A stretch of 64,000 nucleotides of DNA from Megalonaias nervosa (GCA_016617855.1 JAECUM010003179.1:1-64000); one strand, 5' to 3'. Positions 47,453 through 60,185 are shown, counted from the stretch's first letter. Notes: a model not told the origin generated them from the letters alone. Numbers and translations are program-made.

Positions 47453-49524
47453 GTAGAGTAATATATTATAGAAATTAGAATCAGTACAGGCACAGGAAGT
47501 TTTAACATGCAGGATTGTAGTACTTGTACCCTTTTGACATGAAGGATTGTAATACTTGTACCCTTTTGACATGCAGGATTGTAGTACTTGTACCCTTTTG
47601 ACAAACTGGTGCAAAATGAGTGAACATATATATCAGAAACATATTCAATCTACAGACCCATGGTAATTTTACCAATTCAGCATTTTGTTTGCATTTCATT
47701 TGCATTCATTTTACTTTTTATTTTTGTTCCATTTGCATTCCATTTACTTATACATTTTGGCTATCATCTCACCATTGTTCATGTATGGTTTCAGAAATGC
47801 ATTCTATCCATGCTTAATCTCTTCCATGCATAATTTCTTTTCATTTTTTTTTTCATTTGTAATGCATTTACCAAAAGTCAGGATTTCCATTTTTGATTGT
47901 ATTTAAATTTTGAGAACAATTGCTTTCATAATTGTTTTGTTGTCATATTAAAGACATGCTTTAGTAAAATAGAAATACATAAAATTCAAAAGACATCAGT
48001 GAATTTACAAAAAAATGCAATTAGAGCCATTACATCAATAATTGTAATAAAAAAAACAGTTGTAGAGTATTTCTTAGCAAATGTTACTCTTATTTTATTT
48101 CATTCAAATAAAAATTACGACTACCAGTGATGATGTCGTAACATCATTAGCAGTTTTTAGAATAATTTCCTGGTTAGTAAGTAGTGAAAATTGCTATAAA
48201 GTGAATCTTATTCTGGATTATCATGCTTAAGGGCCTTTGAGCATGGAAATTCAGTGCCAGCCCATCATACAGGTAAATAGAATGCCTTCAGGACCTGTTT
48301 GACTTGTGTTTTAGACATAAACATACAAGGCAATTTAGTAGGTGTGCACACAAAATCATGTGCTATTAGCATCTTTGTATTGATGTTATAAATAGGTTAT
48401 GGGAAGATTGCAGGGCTACATGTGCTATTTGTGTGGAAGAATGCAAAGAAGTAAAAATGAGTGAAGATAGAATAGAATGTGTATGTATTGAGGTTTGGCT
48501 GGCCATGGTTAGTTGACAATGAAAAGGAAAATTGTAGTGAAGAATCTTTTGAGAATGGCCAGCATGCCCTATCTATGAGGTGGAATCTCCACTCTGACTG
48601 ATGTCAGGGCCGAATGGCCAGCATGCCCTATCTATGAGGTGGAATCACCAGTATGACTGATGTCAGGGCCGAATGGCCAGCATGCCCTATCTATGAGGCG
48701 GAATTGCCAGTATGACTGATGTCAGGGCCAAATGGCCAGCATGCCCTATCTATGAGGCAGAATCGCCAGTATGACTGACTGACATAACTGTTAAGGCAGA
48801 ATTGCTGCTGTATTGAGGCAGAGTTGCCATAACTTGTTATGTCCGTAAGCCGAGTGAATTGGGGACAGAATGGCAGAAGGGATGTTAATCAGAAGACCTG
48901 AAAGTGAAGGGTGAGCCAGATGTAACAGAACTGCAGGTGGCAGTTGGGGCGGTGGAGGATACGAAAACAAAATCTGTCCACTCTCAGTGCTGATCACTTG
49001 TAAAGTCAGTGACTTCTGTCAGCTACCTCAGCACAACAGACTCTTGTCTCTGATTGGCTGCTAGCCAATTAAACTAGTGTGTGTCTGCTGAACTGACCTT
49101 GAACTAACCCACATAACAGGCTTTGACTGGGAACCCATTCTTTGTGTAAACATTATTTGATTACATTAAACACCTAATAATAGAAACAATATTTTATTGA
49201 TGGAGTTTCATTCCTTGTACAGACTCAGAGTTTTTGCAGTTTGAAAGGGTTTATATTCCCAAAGTTGGTACAATTCTTCAGTTTTAAATTTTTTGAAGTT
49301 TATCATAGGTCAGATACTTCACTCATGAATTGTGACAGGTCATCTTGTGTCAGAGTTTTGTGCCCTTTTGGCAGATTGTGTCCAATTGAAATAATGTAAC
49401 TTTGAACAAGAGGGGCTTGAAGGAAACAGGGTAAGATTATATTGTAGGTCAGCAAAGTGAAATCAACTCAATAAAAACTTTAAAATTTAACATTAGAAAA
49501 TATGGAATTTTTTTTTGTTGTCAG
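47453..49524. other. Intron C5/D5 with two minisatellites
   Basis: A 32-bp unit (TGACATGCAGGATTGTAGTACTTGTACCCTTT), three copies, lies at about 47505-47605. A 59-bp unit (GAATGGCCAGCATGCCCTAT...) has four copies starting at 48553, 48612, 48671 and 48730. The rest is unremarkable. Confidence 0.85.
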
Positions 49525-49674
49525 ATATGGGTACGATATTGAACGAAATGATTACCGAAGCTGGAGGACAGTTGAATAATTACCTGATAGCCACAACATG
49601 GGAAAGACTTGGAATTTCCAAATACCTTCTCCAAGAGGAGTGTCAAGCATCCCAGTCAGGAGAGTGGGTCAATT
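49525..49674 (+). CDS. Exon D5: D-type part of module 5
   Basis: 2 nt, 49 codons, 1 nt. Acceptor tttttgttgtcag, donor gtaagt. D-M-G-T-I-L at the start, helix, W-E-R-L-G-I-S-K-Y-L-L, E-E-C-Q, and E-W-V-N at the end. A shortened tail lacks P-Y. The split codon T+TG gives leucine with A6. Confidence 0.9.
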
Positions 49675-50641
49675 GTAAGTGTAATTTTTTATTTAAATTT
49701 TCTCAGGTATATTAGGAAATAGTGAGACAAAGGTAATAACCATATTAACCATCAAATATTTTGGACATGCTACTAAATGTTCCCAATTTTTAAATATTTC
49801 TGCCTTCCAAATATAATACATTGAAATTCACATGCATTTACGATTTAATTCCATGACCCTAAAAAAAAAAAATTAGCATGTATAAAATAAATCATCTAAT
49901 TTAGCTGGAAATTTGTAAAATATTTAAACAATAATTAGAAGAACATATGGTGGAGTATTTTTCCTATAGTATCTTTTTGTTGTTGATGTTGTCATTGCTC
50001 CAGTTGGCTTCCATGTGAATATTTTGCACTTAAGTCAGTTCTGTCATAAGTTAATTTGCATCATGACCTGAACAATTTTCTTCTGTCAGCTTTTTTTAGT
50101 ACTAATTTTTACAGGAGTAGTAATAGTAGTAGTTGTAGTCATAGTAATTGTTTCTGAATTCATTGATTCATTGTTTGGCTATAGCATATTATATAACTGG
50201 AAAGGAGGAAAATAGTGTCTGTCAATATCAAACCCATGATCTTATGTACCAGAGTCTAGCACACATAGCACCAGACCTAATGGTAATTACTTTTAATATT
50301 ACTCACATAAATTAAAAATACTGTGAAAAATTCTAATTACAATTTCAGTTACTGACATTTTGGTCAAGTTATTGATTTGAATTACAATATGTTTAATGTA
50401 TTCAGGTTTTTGATTATTTGATTATATTTTTGTATAATCACAAATTAATTTCTGTGTATGTACTTTTTAAAAAATGTCATCTTCTTAACAGGTGGTGTTT
50501 TACATTTTAAGAACAAAAATGGATGTAATGTTGCTTCCAACTGAACAAACCCCCAGCAATTAAAAACTACAAAGTTCTGGAGTATGTTTTCCTAAAATAG
50601 TAATCAATAAATCATTGGAAACTGCTCTTCATTACAGGTTA

Positions 50642-53600
50642 GGGTTTTTCTAGTAAAACATTTACAGCCCCACCCCCACCCTCCTCAGGGGAAGGCACTT
50701 TCAATTCAGCCAGCACATAACAGAAACAATTTTTAAAAAAATTTAATTATGATCCTCTGTCTGATGTGTTTTAATTGAAAAACACTGCCCCCTGCAGGAG
50801 CATATTATTTTACATAATTTCTGGCTAAGGACTAGTGGGCAGTAGAAGTGATTTTTATTTTGAGTTGGGGTCAGAAGTGATTTAATTGACAGCTGACTGG
50901 AGGTAAACTATATATACTGAATTATTGTGTCATATAAGACACTGAATGTTTTTATTAATTCTTTATAATTAATCATCTTTTGTTCTTTTGTTTGTTTGTC
51001 TTTTCAGCCATGTATGTTTCTGATATAAACTTTTTCTTGGTAGCTTATTATTTGTAGATGTAATAGTTCATTCCCTTAAAATCTACTAATTTAATGTCCA
51101 TGAATATGGATTTTACAATAGGGATTTCTATTATAATGCAGAAAATTGTGAACTTGTATCCTTACTAAACTGTCATTCATTATGACTAAAAATGCATCTT
51201 TATTTTAGTGATTGCCTGCCTTTGCTAAAATTTCTTTGCACTTGATGCTTTTGATTTGCAAGACAGTTAAATCTTGTATTGCTTAAATGTAATGTCTGAT
51301 GCTGTGATTTCTTCTTGTGCTTTTTTCATTCAATGTATTTCTAAATAGATCTTAGTTGATTTGTCAGAGAAAAATGAAAAAAAGTAATATCCATGGAATT
51401 GATGTCACATTTCTTCTGCCTCCTTTTATACTTTAAATTATCTTGTCCTAAAAACATATTTGTAGTGACTGACATGTCTTATTTTTATGCCTTGTTGCAT
51501 GACTAATATAAAGTAGAAAAAGAAATGTAGGCTGTCAAACATTGTTACATCATTGTCCCTACTGATCATTCAGATTGTCATCATCATCATCATTTCTGAT
51601 CAGCTTTCTACTATCTATAAGACCAAAATAAATCAGTTCCTGGATTTTCATCCCGACTGCCCCTCACTGGAAAGTCCAGGAATAATTGTTTTGTCCCTGG
51701 TGTATTCATAAAATCAACATCATTGCAGTTAACTGTTTGTTGTCAAAGGTAGCATCATTGTCACTAGTATTAACATGTTTGACTTTGAATACGTGAGTCA
51801 CAGGTTATATTTCCCACTTCTAGACTTTCATACTACACTTGTGCAGATCACTCATCATCTCAACACTGTCTGTGTGAATTTGAGTCTAGGCATGACCAAT
51901 GTGGGCATGAGAGAAAGCTTGCCAGTAGTATCCCCTGCATTAGTGGTTCTTGCTTCATTAAATATACTGACCACCATGTGCAGCTTATTATGTGCTGAAA
52001 AGTGGCATTAAACGCCATACAGCCAAACCAAATCAATCAATGAATCAACATCAACATCATCAATAGAGGTACTGGTTCATCATTTTTGCCACTACAGTAT
52101 GAGTATATCAACTTTGACCTTATTAATTGTCTTTAAATCTATGAATACCATCAATTATGTATTCCTGATGTTTATTTATCATCATCAGACTGCAGATGGA
52201 TTTATTTAGTAGCTTGTATCAGTTTCTGGGGTGAGCAAAGTAGCTGGAGAAGCCTTAATAAAATGGCACCACACGCCATCAAACTTGCACCACACACCTC
52301 ACAAATTTTAATTTTTTCTAACAATGTCTGTTATACTGACTAGACCTATGTAGCTTATTCAAGTTATTATTTATTGATATCTGGAGATGTGCATAGTCTG
52401 ATAAATATTTTTAACAACCAAAATCTGAAAATGCAACCATGTTTTTCAGTGATGCATTTGAATAGAGTAACTACTAGAATCAGTTGAAGCCTTTTAGGTG
52501 GAAACATAAGTAACCCAGTGGATTTTCTGATATCAAAATCTGAGATTTTTTTTTCAACTATACCATTTCAGTGGATAGAATCACTGGAACAGATTGAAAC
52601 AGATGTAATGACCTGAATGGATGGTTAAAATCAATTTAATCCATCAGTTAAGTAGCTTAATTCACATTTGTTTTAGTTAACTGCACATCCTTTATGTTAT
52701 TTCTCATTGAAGCAGAGAAAACAATGTTTAGTGCATTAAAGAAGAGGCAGACTTACGTTCATCATTGAAATTATTATATACTAAAGAAAGTCCCTGGCCA
52801 TTAGCTCAATGTTGTTATGGGTCAGTACCTAGCAGTGTTGAATAAAATTTAGTAAAAATATTCACAGCTTCCATATATGGTATATAGATATCTGCATTTG
52901 CAAAATTCTAGTCTGTTCTGGTGCAGATTCTGTCCTCCCATACTGTGTTTGTCTTGTTTTAGAAAAACAAATCAACATGCATGCAAGTGTAAAGAAGCTT
53001 TTGTGTCTGAATTTGTAACATGCTTATCTGATTACAATGCCGATAGTTTGTCAGTCTGAGAATGTCTATGTTGATATATTGTCCACTAGTAGGGGACATA
53101 CCAGTCAGCTGCTTAACAGGCAGATAAAACCAGACGTTCTCAAAGCAATACAACTTTTATTAGGTCATCATGTATATACTACACATTCCATCATAGGCTA
53201 GTAACAGACATCAGTCATGTGACTACACTGCGAAGCTGAATGAATCTGCTATGCTCTGTTTCAAATTATGCTACACTAATTTTATTCAACAGTCTACACC
53301 ATTATGAATGGAACTTCGAGACTGAATTCCAAGATTGCAAACCTAAATTCTGGATGTATTTGGAATAAATGCCAACCATTATGATTTGGCATAATATTGC
53401 ACCTTCTTTTCCCCCTAATTACAACTTAAGCACATCTTTATATGGATTGTCCTATTCTGGTACATTGAAAAATAAAAATAAAGCAATAAAAAGTAGTGTT
53501 TGTCATTTTTATAATCATCTCTATAATCCCACTCATAATATAAATTTGAAAATATTCTGTAAAGGCAGGCTGCTGAGTAAGAATACTGTAAGAGTACATT

Positions 53601-54462
53601 TTTCCATCCTAGATCTACATGTACTTATTTTCTGTTTGTAGCAACTCTATATGACACATTTCCAAGAAAACAGATTTTTTAATTTGAAACTTTGCCTCAC
53701 AGATCTATCATATTGATAATATAGTTAGGCATTGGACCAGTTGTTGCTGAATAAAATCATCATCACCATATGTGGAGCCAGTTGTTTGGGTTTTTTGGGT
53801 AGCCCATATTTTAAATGTGCATTGTAAAACTTCCTTGATGAATATAAGTTAAAAACTGACATAATGGTTGTTTCAGGGCTGAATGTACCACTCAGATTTA
53901 GTTTAATATTAATGTCAAGCCATGTATAGCCTATCTTGTGCTGAAAAATGGCGTTAAACCCTACAACAACAATGTCAAGACAAAGTATCCAGATGTATAA
54001 ACAGTTGCCTAGCTGAAAAACGATAAGTGCCACAGGACCTCTACAGGCAGCATGATGTATGTTGTGACAAATACTTCAAGGGTTAACAATTAAATAAAAA
54101 TTGAGTACATTTTTTTTTATGTGCGACTTTGAACTAATTTACAAGAGTTCTCACACATTACTGCTTTCCAAGTGCTTGAATTCATACAGATAGGCACACT
54201 TGCATGTCTGGCAGCATCTCTAGCTCCTTTATGTTGATTCATTGTGAGTTGGACCGCTAAGAGGGGGTTAGATGCGATTTTAAATCTTAATTTTTCTTTC
54301 TGCCAACCTCACTTGTGATTTCAGATTTTATTGACACAGCCTGTACCAGAAGTGATCTTCCTAACCAACCCTTCACTGTCAGAATAAAAACTACAGCATC
54401 CTATAGAATTTTTTTTTTAAAGAGCTGTCCCAAGGGGGACATATGTTGTACTGGAACAGTCA
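50642..54462. mobile_element. Second large GGGCTGTTCC-type element, 3.8 kb, diverged copy of 1637-7376
   Basis: TTA flanks both ends (50639-50641, 54463-54465). Colinear matches to the first copy include 50690-50910 with 1670-1880, 51060-51120 with 2040-2100, and 54250-54450 with 7130-7370. It lacks about 2 kb relative to the first copy. Internal degenerate SINE at about 51890-52030, and a SINE tail fragment at 53922-53972 that the first copy lacks. Lies in intron D5/A6 (49675-55023). Confidence 0.72.
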
Positions 54463-54686
54463 TTATCTTTTACTACATTCAATTCATTACAATTAGTTCT
54501 GTTAAAAATTTCTTGATTGTGATCCTTAAATATCAGTTGACATGTTTACCATTACTGATTATCATCATTCTTAGATGAAACTTAGGTCAGTAGGCCATCA
54601 TTAAATATCCTTACAAACCTTGTCTGCCATCCTTCTCACATTTTTTCATCAGTTCAGTTTATGTCTTCTGTAGACCATGCTTGTTT

Positions 54687-55023
54687 CAGTGTAATGTATA
54701 ACACAGTGCTGTAAATACTTTACTTTTTATTTCAGTGTGTAATATATAACACAGTGCTGTAAATACTTTACTTTTCATTTCAGTGTGTAATTTATAACAC
54801 AGTGCTGTAAATACTTTACTTTTCATTTCAGTGTGTAATTTATAACATTGTGCTTTAAATACTTTACTTTTCATTTCAGTGTATAATGTATAACACAGTG
54901 CTGTAAATAATTATTTTTTCATTTCAGTGTGTAATTTATAACACAGTGCTGTAAATACTTTGCTTTTCATTTCAGTGTGTAATGTATAACACAGTGCTGT
55001 AAATACTTTACTTTTCATTTCAG
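54687..55023 (+). repeat. 48-bp tandem array that repeats the 3' splice site of exon A6 eight times
   Basis: tttcag followed by TGTGTAA (small variations) ends at 54689, 54735, 54783, 54831, 54879, 54927, 54975 and 55023. The last seven are spaced exactly 48 bp apart. Only the last is followed by coding sequence. Use of any upstream site would read C-N-(L/V/I)-stop, with TAA at the fourth codon in the typical copies. Confidence 0.95.
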
Positions 55024-55291
55024 TGTGTAACAGAACACTGCCAATGACCCTGCCCACCTTGCCAGAAAATGTGACATGCACACTAGGGGATTCCTGCATG
55101 TCGGTCCAGTGTTGTGTTAAAATCACTTTCAAGGATCAGTATCTGCGATCCTTCTTGTTTAGTATCGTGCTTGATGCATGCAATTATTTCCTGGACATTA
55201 GCATTGAGAACTTCCTTCACAACTACCAGCTGCTGAACTACGAATTTGGGACAAAGCATGAATATAGTTTAAATGGGATAGCGAACATTGT
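55024..55291 (+). CDS. Exon A6B6: fused A and B parts of module 6
   Basis: 2 nt, 88 codons, 2 nt. Acceptor cttttcatttcag (last of an array), donor gtaagg. N-R-T-L-P-M, L-P-T-L-P-E-N, V-T-C, D-S-C, V-Q-C-C and L-D-A-C give the six-cysteine pattern. After N-Y-E-F-G the B-type segment T-K-H-E-Y-S-L-N-G-I-A-N-I-V follows without an intron. N-R-T and N-V-T are potential glycosylation sites. Confidence 0.93.
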
Positions 55292-58200
55292 GTAAGGATA
55301 CTTGTTTCTTCTGTTTTATAGATACAATATTATTTGTTGATCTGTGTTTGTCCATCAATACAACACTTTTTTAAAATTAATGCAAGCTGTTGCTTGATAA
55401 AAGTCGAATAAGCAGGAGCTTCTTGAAAATTTATTTTTATGTTCCCATCATAAGGCCGAGTGCATTCAACCAGCCTGTCTATTACCAATTTAGTTTCTGC
55501 ACAATAACTGGAAATGTCAGCCATCAACATGTAGTTACCAGACTTTGTGGATAGCTTTCACTTTTGACAAGGAGTCATATTTGGGGTCAGAATATAAGGT
55601 CATCATGACTGAAAGAAGAAAACTCTGGCTATTAAATGTTATTAAATTTCGTGGACAGCTTGCACTTTGGGTAAGGAAGAAGGCTGTGGATTTCTGGGTA
55701 GAAAGGCCATGGGCACTGCAACAGAAAGAAGAAAAATGTTTTCTCCATTGAAGATATTCATGGATATTATTAATACAAAATAAACTCTTCTACCTAATGA
55801 ATCCAGCCTCCTGGAAAGATGCAAAAAATTCACCTGATTTGACTTTATAGTAGAGACAGTGGGAAGTAACTCTGAAATGAATCCCCTTTTCACCTCTTTG
55901 AGGTTACACTTATACCTAATGTTGACTAGTTTAAGCTTTCCTTGCTGCATGAGTAACATTGCACCACATTGCCTCTCGATATCCATTAATATCCAGTCTT
56001 TACAGTCCCTAGTTTTTCCAATTTGTTTCAGTTATTTTTTGTTAGACTTCCTATTTTTCCATACTTTATTTCTTCAATGTTGTGGAAAAAATTTATTAAC
56101 CACTACATGGATGGCTGTAGCAAAGTGAATTCAGATATCATAACTGATGTGGATTCAGATATCATAACTGATGTGGATTCAGATATCATAACTGATGTGG
56201 ATTCAGATATCATAACTGATGTGGAGCTGGATGTGTAAGATTTATGTGCTGGTTTGGGTCATTTCATCATGCACAATGACTTAAGATGAGCGTAGCAGAA
56301 ACTATACATTGTAATTGATTAAAACTGATTGGAGGACCAACATTACATTAATATGATTATGAATAGGTACAAATACCTAATCAGCTGTCTTGAGAAATTT
56401 AACTTCAAACTAAAATGACAAAGCCTAAAACATTTATAGATGCAGCCAAACCTGTAAATAGGAGTATCGTATGGGAAAATACAAAACAGGCCTTCACACC
56501 AAAAAATTCAATTTTTAATTCATCTTTTTAAAAAAATACTATCAAAATGAATATGCTTCTCCATTAAATAAAATAAGAAAATAATGGTTTCTGCACATTC
56601 AGTTTATTTCAAAAAACATTTACATTAACCAAAGGTTGTGGTCATTGAGACCTGTTTGTAATCATCTCTAGAGTCATCTATTGCCAGTTGGTGTCTGCAC
56701 AGAGGAATGTTAAACACCTCACAGTCATATATGTGCTGTTCATGGTGCTCTTCCTAATATGTCATTTCCTTTCATTATGTTGTATTGGATGGAGTACTGT
56801 ACTTACTCACCTACAAGTCAAACTTCTCCTTTTTTTAGGGCTGCATAAAGCCATTTTCTCTTTGACCTTTAAATAAGTTGTGTAAGGGGTGTATTTTGCA
56901 AGTCAGTTCCATGTGAAGTGGTGACTTGTCATCAGTGAATCAGAGCTGCACTTTGGAAAAATGAACAAGCCAAACTGGATAGATAGTAAAAATAAAAAGA
57001 AAACATGTTTAAAATACAATTATTGAATGGAATATGTCAAAAATAAATTGACAACTTATAAATTGTCATAATTAAACCCATTAAAATCCATAATGCTTGA
57101 CTTTTTAAATCCATTTTTATGATAAAACCATGAATTAAATTTTAGGTCACATATGAATATAAAAATAATGGTTCTGAATGATCTGATTCACAATATCTCA
57201 TAATATGTCAATTCAACATCTTACAATTAATCAAAGGTTTTTATTCTCAGTATTCTTTAAATGTCACTGTTTATTGTTTATCTGGTACAAAGTTCAAGAA
57301 TTCATCCTGATTGTCTGATAAAGTTCTGAAATCCTCCATCATTGTCAGTCATTGTAAATTGTCATCTAGTCATTGTAACTATCATCCAACTCTGTTTCCT
57401 TGACTTCAGTGTCTTATGTTGGTCCATATGTAGAGATTGAACTTTGGCAATGTAAGTAAGATAAAGATATTGATCATTCAGTCTGTGTAATCTATTAAAG
57501 GCTGCAACTGAATATGTGTCATTTGTGCAGCTAGATCTCTGGGAGTTAAAATAACCACCTTCTATTACTTGGCATTGAGCAAGTACCAAACTCGTGGCTC
57601 AATCAAAGTGTTGTCGGGTGCGAAAGCAAAGAGAGTGCTGCCTTTACAAGCTAAGGGATTAAGGTCAAACATACATTAGAAGTTTTAGAATTCTGTTTGG
57701 CACTGAACAAGTGCATGTATTAAATTCATGGGTTGATCAACAGGATTGTCAACTTGAGAACAAACTGAGTGCTGCCTTTACAAGCTACAGGCTTATCAGA
57801 TCATGTGCCCTGAAATAAAACTTGGAAAATATCACTTAGGAATCAAATCTAACTTCTGGAAAAGGAAAATGCAAATTAAACCAAACTTATTATTGAATCA
57901 TACATGGTGTTTATGCAGCAAAATACAAATATTAATACAAATACAGGTTGTTAGGACAAAAAATGGAATCAGTATACTTGCTAGTAACACCCATGGCAAA
58001 CAGCATTGACAGACACTTCAGTTTGTGGTTGGTAGTACATAATTTACCTGTAATATTGTTAAATTATTAAAACCCAGATAACTGTAGATACAAGTCTTCT
58101 GTAATGAATATCATCATAAAACAGATAAACACTGCATTTGTGACTGAGAATAGTGGCATGAAAGCAAATAGATATTTTAAATGACAGAATTTTTGTCGAC

Positions 58201-58827
58201 TGCAAACATCTGAGTGTCTGCTAATACCCCTAGATTTATAAAAAAAATTTTATGGCATGCTTATAAGACAACCCCTTCTGTGCATGAATCAAGTTTTCAG
58301 TAAAAAAATGTAGGAAAGTATATATGGTATTAGTCAAATATGTAGAAAATTTGAACTGGATGAAACTGTAAAATAAGAAAAATTGTTCTGGCAAGGAGCA
58401 TAAAATTTATTATCCAGGACTAAAGTTTGTGGATCATGTCTATTCTTTCTCTTTGTTCCCGTTGTGGAACAAGCTTTTATTTAGGTTTTGTGTGCATGTG
58501 ATTATATTGTAAAAAACATAACATAATTAAATGTCAAGGAAAAATGTTCATTTGTCATAGGTTCTAGTGGTTACTACCTCATAGACTGAGGGATATAGAA
58601 ACATCTGTAAATTAGGATTTAATTCAGTATGTCGACCAGTTGTATATGTAATTTCAGATGCACTAGAGAAGTATTTATACCGTTAGATTTGGAACATCAG
58701 CCATCATTTATCCTTGTTTTTTACTGAACCCAGAGTCTTTCCTTAAATATTAGGAAATGTACATTATTTCTATCATAGTTATGTACAATGTATTTTAATA
58801 ATAAACACATTTCTCATTTAATTACAG
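55292..58827. other. Intron A6B6/C6
   Basis: 3.5 kb. A copy of the ggtcaaaggtc repeat family lies at about 55550-55760, and a 24-bp repeat of four units (GATTCAGATATCATAACTGATGTG) at 56127-56225. The rest is AT-rich without a recognisable element. Confidence 0.7.
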
Positions 58828-58976
58828 TTACTCCATCAAGGACTTGAAAGCTGACAAGCTATTCGTGTTGAACATGGACCTCACTGTTCGCATTGAGGAA
58901 GATATATATATATTTGAATTAAATTCTTTGAAGAACCTTCAGTTGCCAAAACCTGTCTGCAGTGATAAATTCCCAG
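58828..58976 (+). CDS. Exon C6: C-type part of module 6, two cysteines missing
   Basis: 1 nt, 49 codons, 1 nt. Acceptor catttaattacag, donor gtattc. V-Y-S-I-K-D-L at the start and L-P-K-P-V-C at the end are typical. The first two C-type cysteines are absent: R stands where L-x-V-C is expected (L-T-V-R), and the D-I-Y-I-F-E segment has none. The third is kept. Confidence 0.92.
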
Positions 58977-59084
58977 GTATTCAAATTTCACTTACAATGA
59001 AAATAAGAACTTTCAGTCAGTTAATAGCACTTAGAGAAATGTTTTCTTTACATGAAAGTAGAATAGGGAAAGTATTTTTAATGC

Positions 59085-59300
59085 ACAAGATTTGCTTTGT
59101 TGTTTTTATATCATACCTCCAGAAGGGTGAACCAGTACCAGAGTGCATACCAAGATAGTGTCCAGTGACAGTAGAACACATCCTTGTTGAGTGTTTTGAC
59201 TTTCATCCTGCGAGACAGATGTATTTTGATTTGAACTTGATGAAGAAACTCTTTGATGATTTACCACCTGGAAAGATCTTTCACATTTTGGGGAAATGCA
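59085..59300 (+). mobile_element. C-terminal remnant of the RNase H-bearing LINE
   Basis: Plus frames read C-P-V-T-V-E-H-I-L-V-E-C-F-D-F, then Y-F-D-L-N-L-M-K-K-L-F and P-P-G-K-I-F, the usual end of RNase H-type LINE proteins. Same family as 25290-26120. Lies in intron C6/D6 (58977-61530). Confidence 0.72.
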
Positions 59301-59309
59301 CATGAAAAA

Positions 59310-60185
59310 TAAATTTTGAACTTTTAAGACTGCAGAAGAGGGCATGCCATTTAATTCTAGATCAATATATTGACAGTTTCCAGAATTCAGCAAATGCGGA
59401 TATGTGAGAAAGCTTGCCAGTAGCTTCTCGTGGGTCGGTGGTTCTTTCCGGGGTTTTCCCGGTTTCTTCCTCCACCATTAATACTGGCCGCCATGTATAG
59501 CCTATCGTGTGCTGAAAAATGGCGTTAAGCCCCACAACAACAACAACAACAACAGTTTCCAGAATGCAATGAATGATATAAAGATTTTAACAATATATGA
59601 AAGAATATTTCTTAGAAAGGCTAAATTTTGTAAAAGTATCCAGAAACGTCATTCCTGTATATCTAAGCAATATCTTTCATCAAAGAGATGCTGCTGGTAC
59701 TCCAAATTTAAGGTCCATTAGAAGTAAAAATTACATTTTACCAAGGCCCAAGAAGAAATTGTTTAAAAGAAGTTTTCAGTATACTGGTCCACTGGTATGG
59801 AACAACATTCCCAGTGACATAAGGCAGGCTCCTAGTGTTCCTTCTTTTCATAATCACTGTCTCAGATGGATGAACTCTCAAGACAATTTAACAGTTCTAG
59901 TAATACAAATATCGTCTGCTTTTCTGTACTTTTGCATCATTTTCACCTTTGAATTTTTCAATGCAGGATGATATTTTATATTTTATATATGTTTATGTGT
60001 TCACAGATGCCTGTGCTTATGTTCCAGGCTTGATATTTTGATTTAATGTCAAGCCTGATTTTTCACATCATGTTGTATATACTGCATATATATTGTACAT
60101 AACAGCTAGAAGGTCTCAAGGTAGATTAGTTCTGTAATTAATTGAGTTACCTTCTCTAAATAAAGTTATTGTTATTATTATCATA
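59310..60185 (+). mobile_element. 3' part of a (TTA)n-tailed LINE, with a SINE inserted
   Basis: Reads L-Q-K-R-A-C-H-L-I-L-D, then after the SINE and a frameshift K-R-S-F-Q-Y-T-G-P-L-V-W-N-N-I-P, the characteristic C-terminus of reverse transcriptases of this LINE group. The 3' part 59940-60185 with the t-t-a tail matches the reverse fragments at 8264 and 15201, identifying their parent. Coding is broken. Confidence 0.82.
59387..59551 (+). mobile_element. 5'-truncated SINE inserted in the LINE, 14-bp target duplication
   Basis: ACAGTTTCCAGAAT is found at 59373-59386 and 59552-59565. The body starts at gcggatatgtgagaaagcttgcc and ends ggcgttaagccccacaacaac. Coding sense of the LINE resumes after the second copy, so the SINE came later. 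Confidence 0.92.

Noticed and set aside
1637..54462. Duplication of a whole intron with its exons as the source of the similar 1.6-7.4 and 50.6-54.5 kb regions
   Set aside because: Similarity stops sharply at inverted ends flanked by TTA and does not extend into exon-adjacent sequence, so transposition fits better.
54687..55023. CRISPR-like regular repeat
   Set aside because: Units are directly adjacent with no unique spacers, and the window is eukaryotic. The other arrays are rejected for the same reason.
59597..59971. 124-residue frame as a possible host gene
   Set aside because: Sequence matches the C-terminus of LINE reverse transcriptases and is followed by the LINE 3' end.
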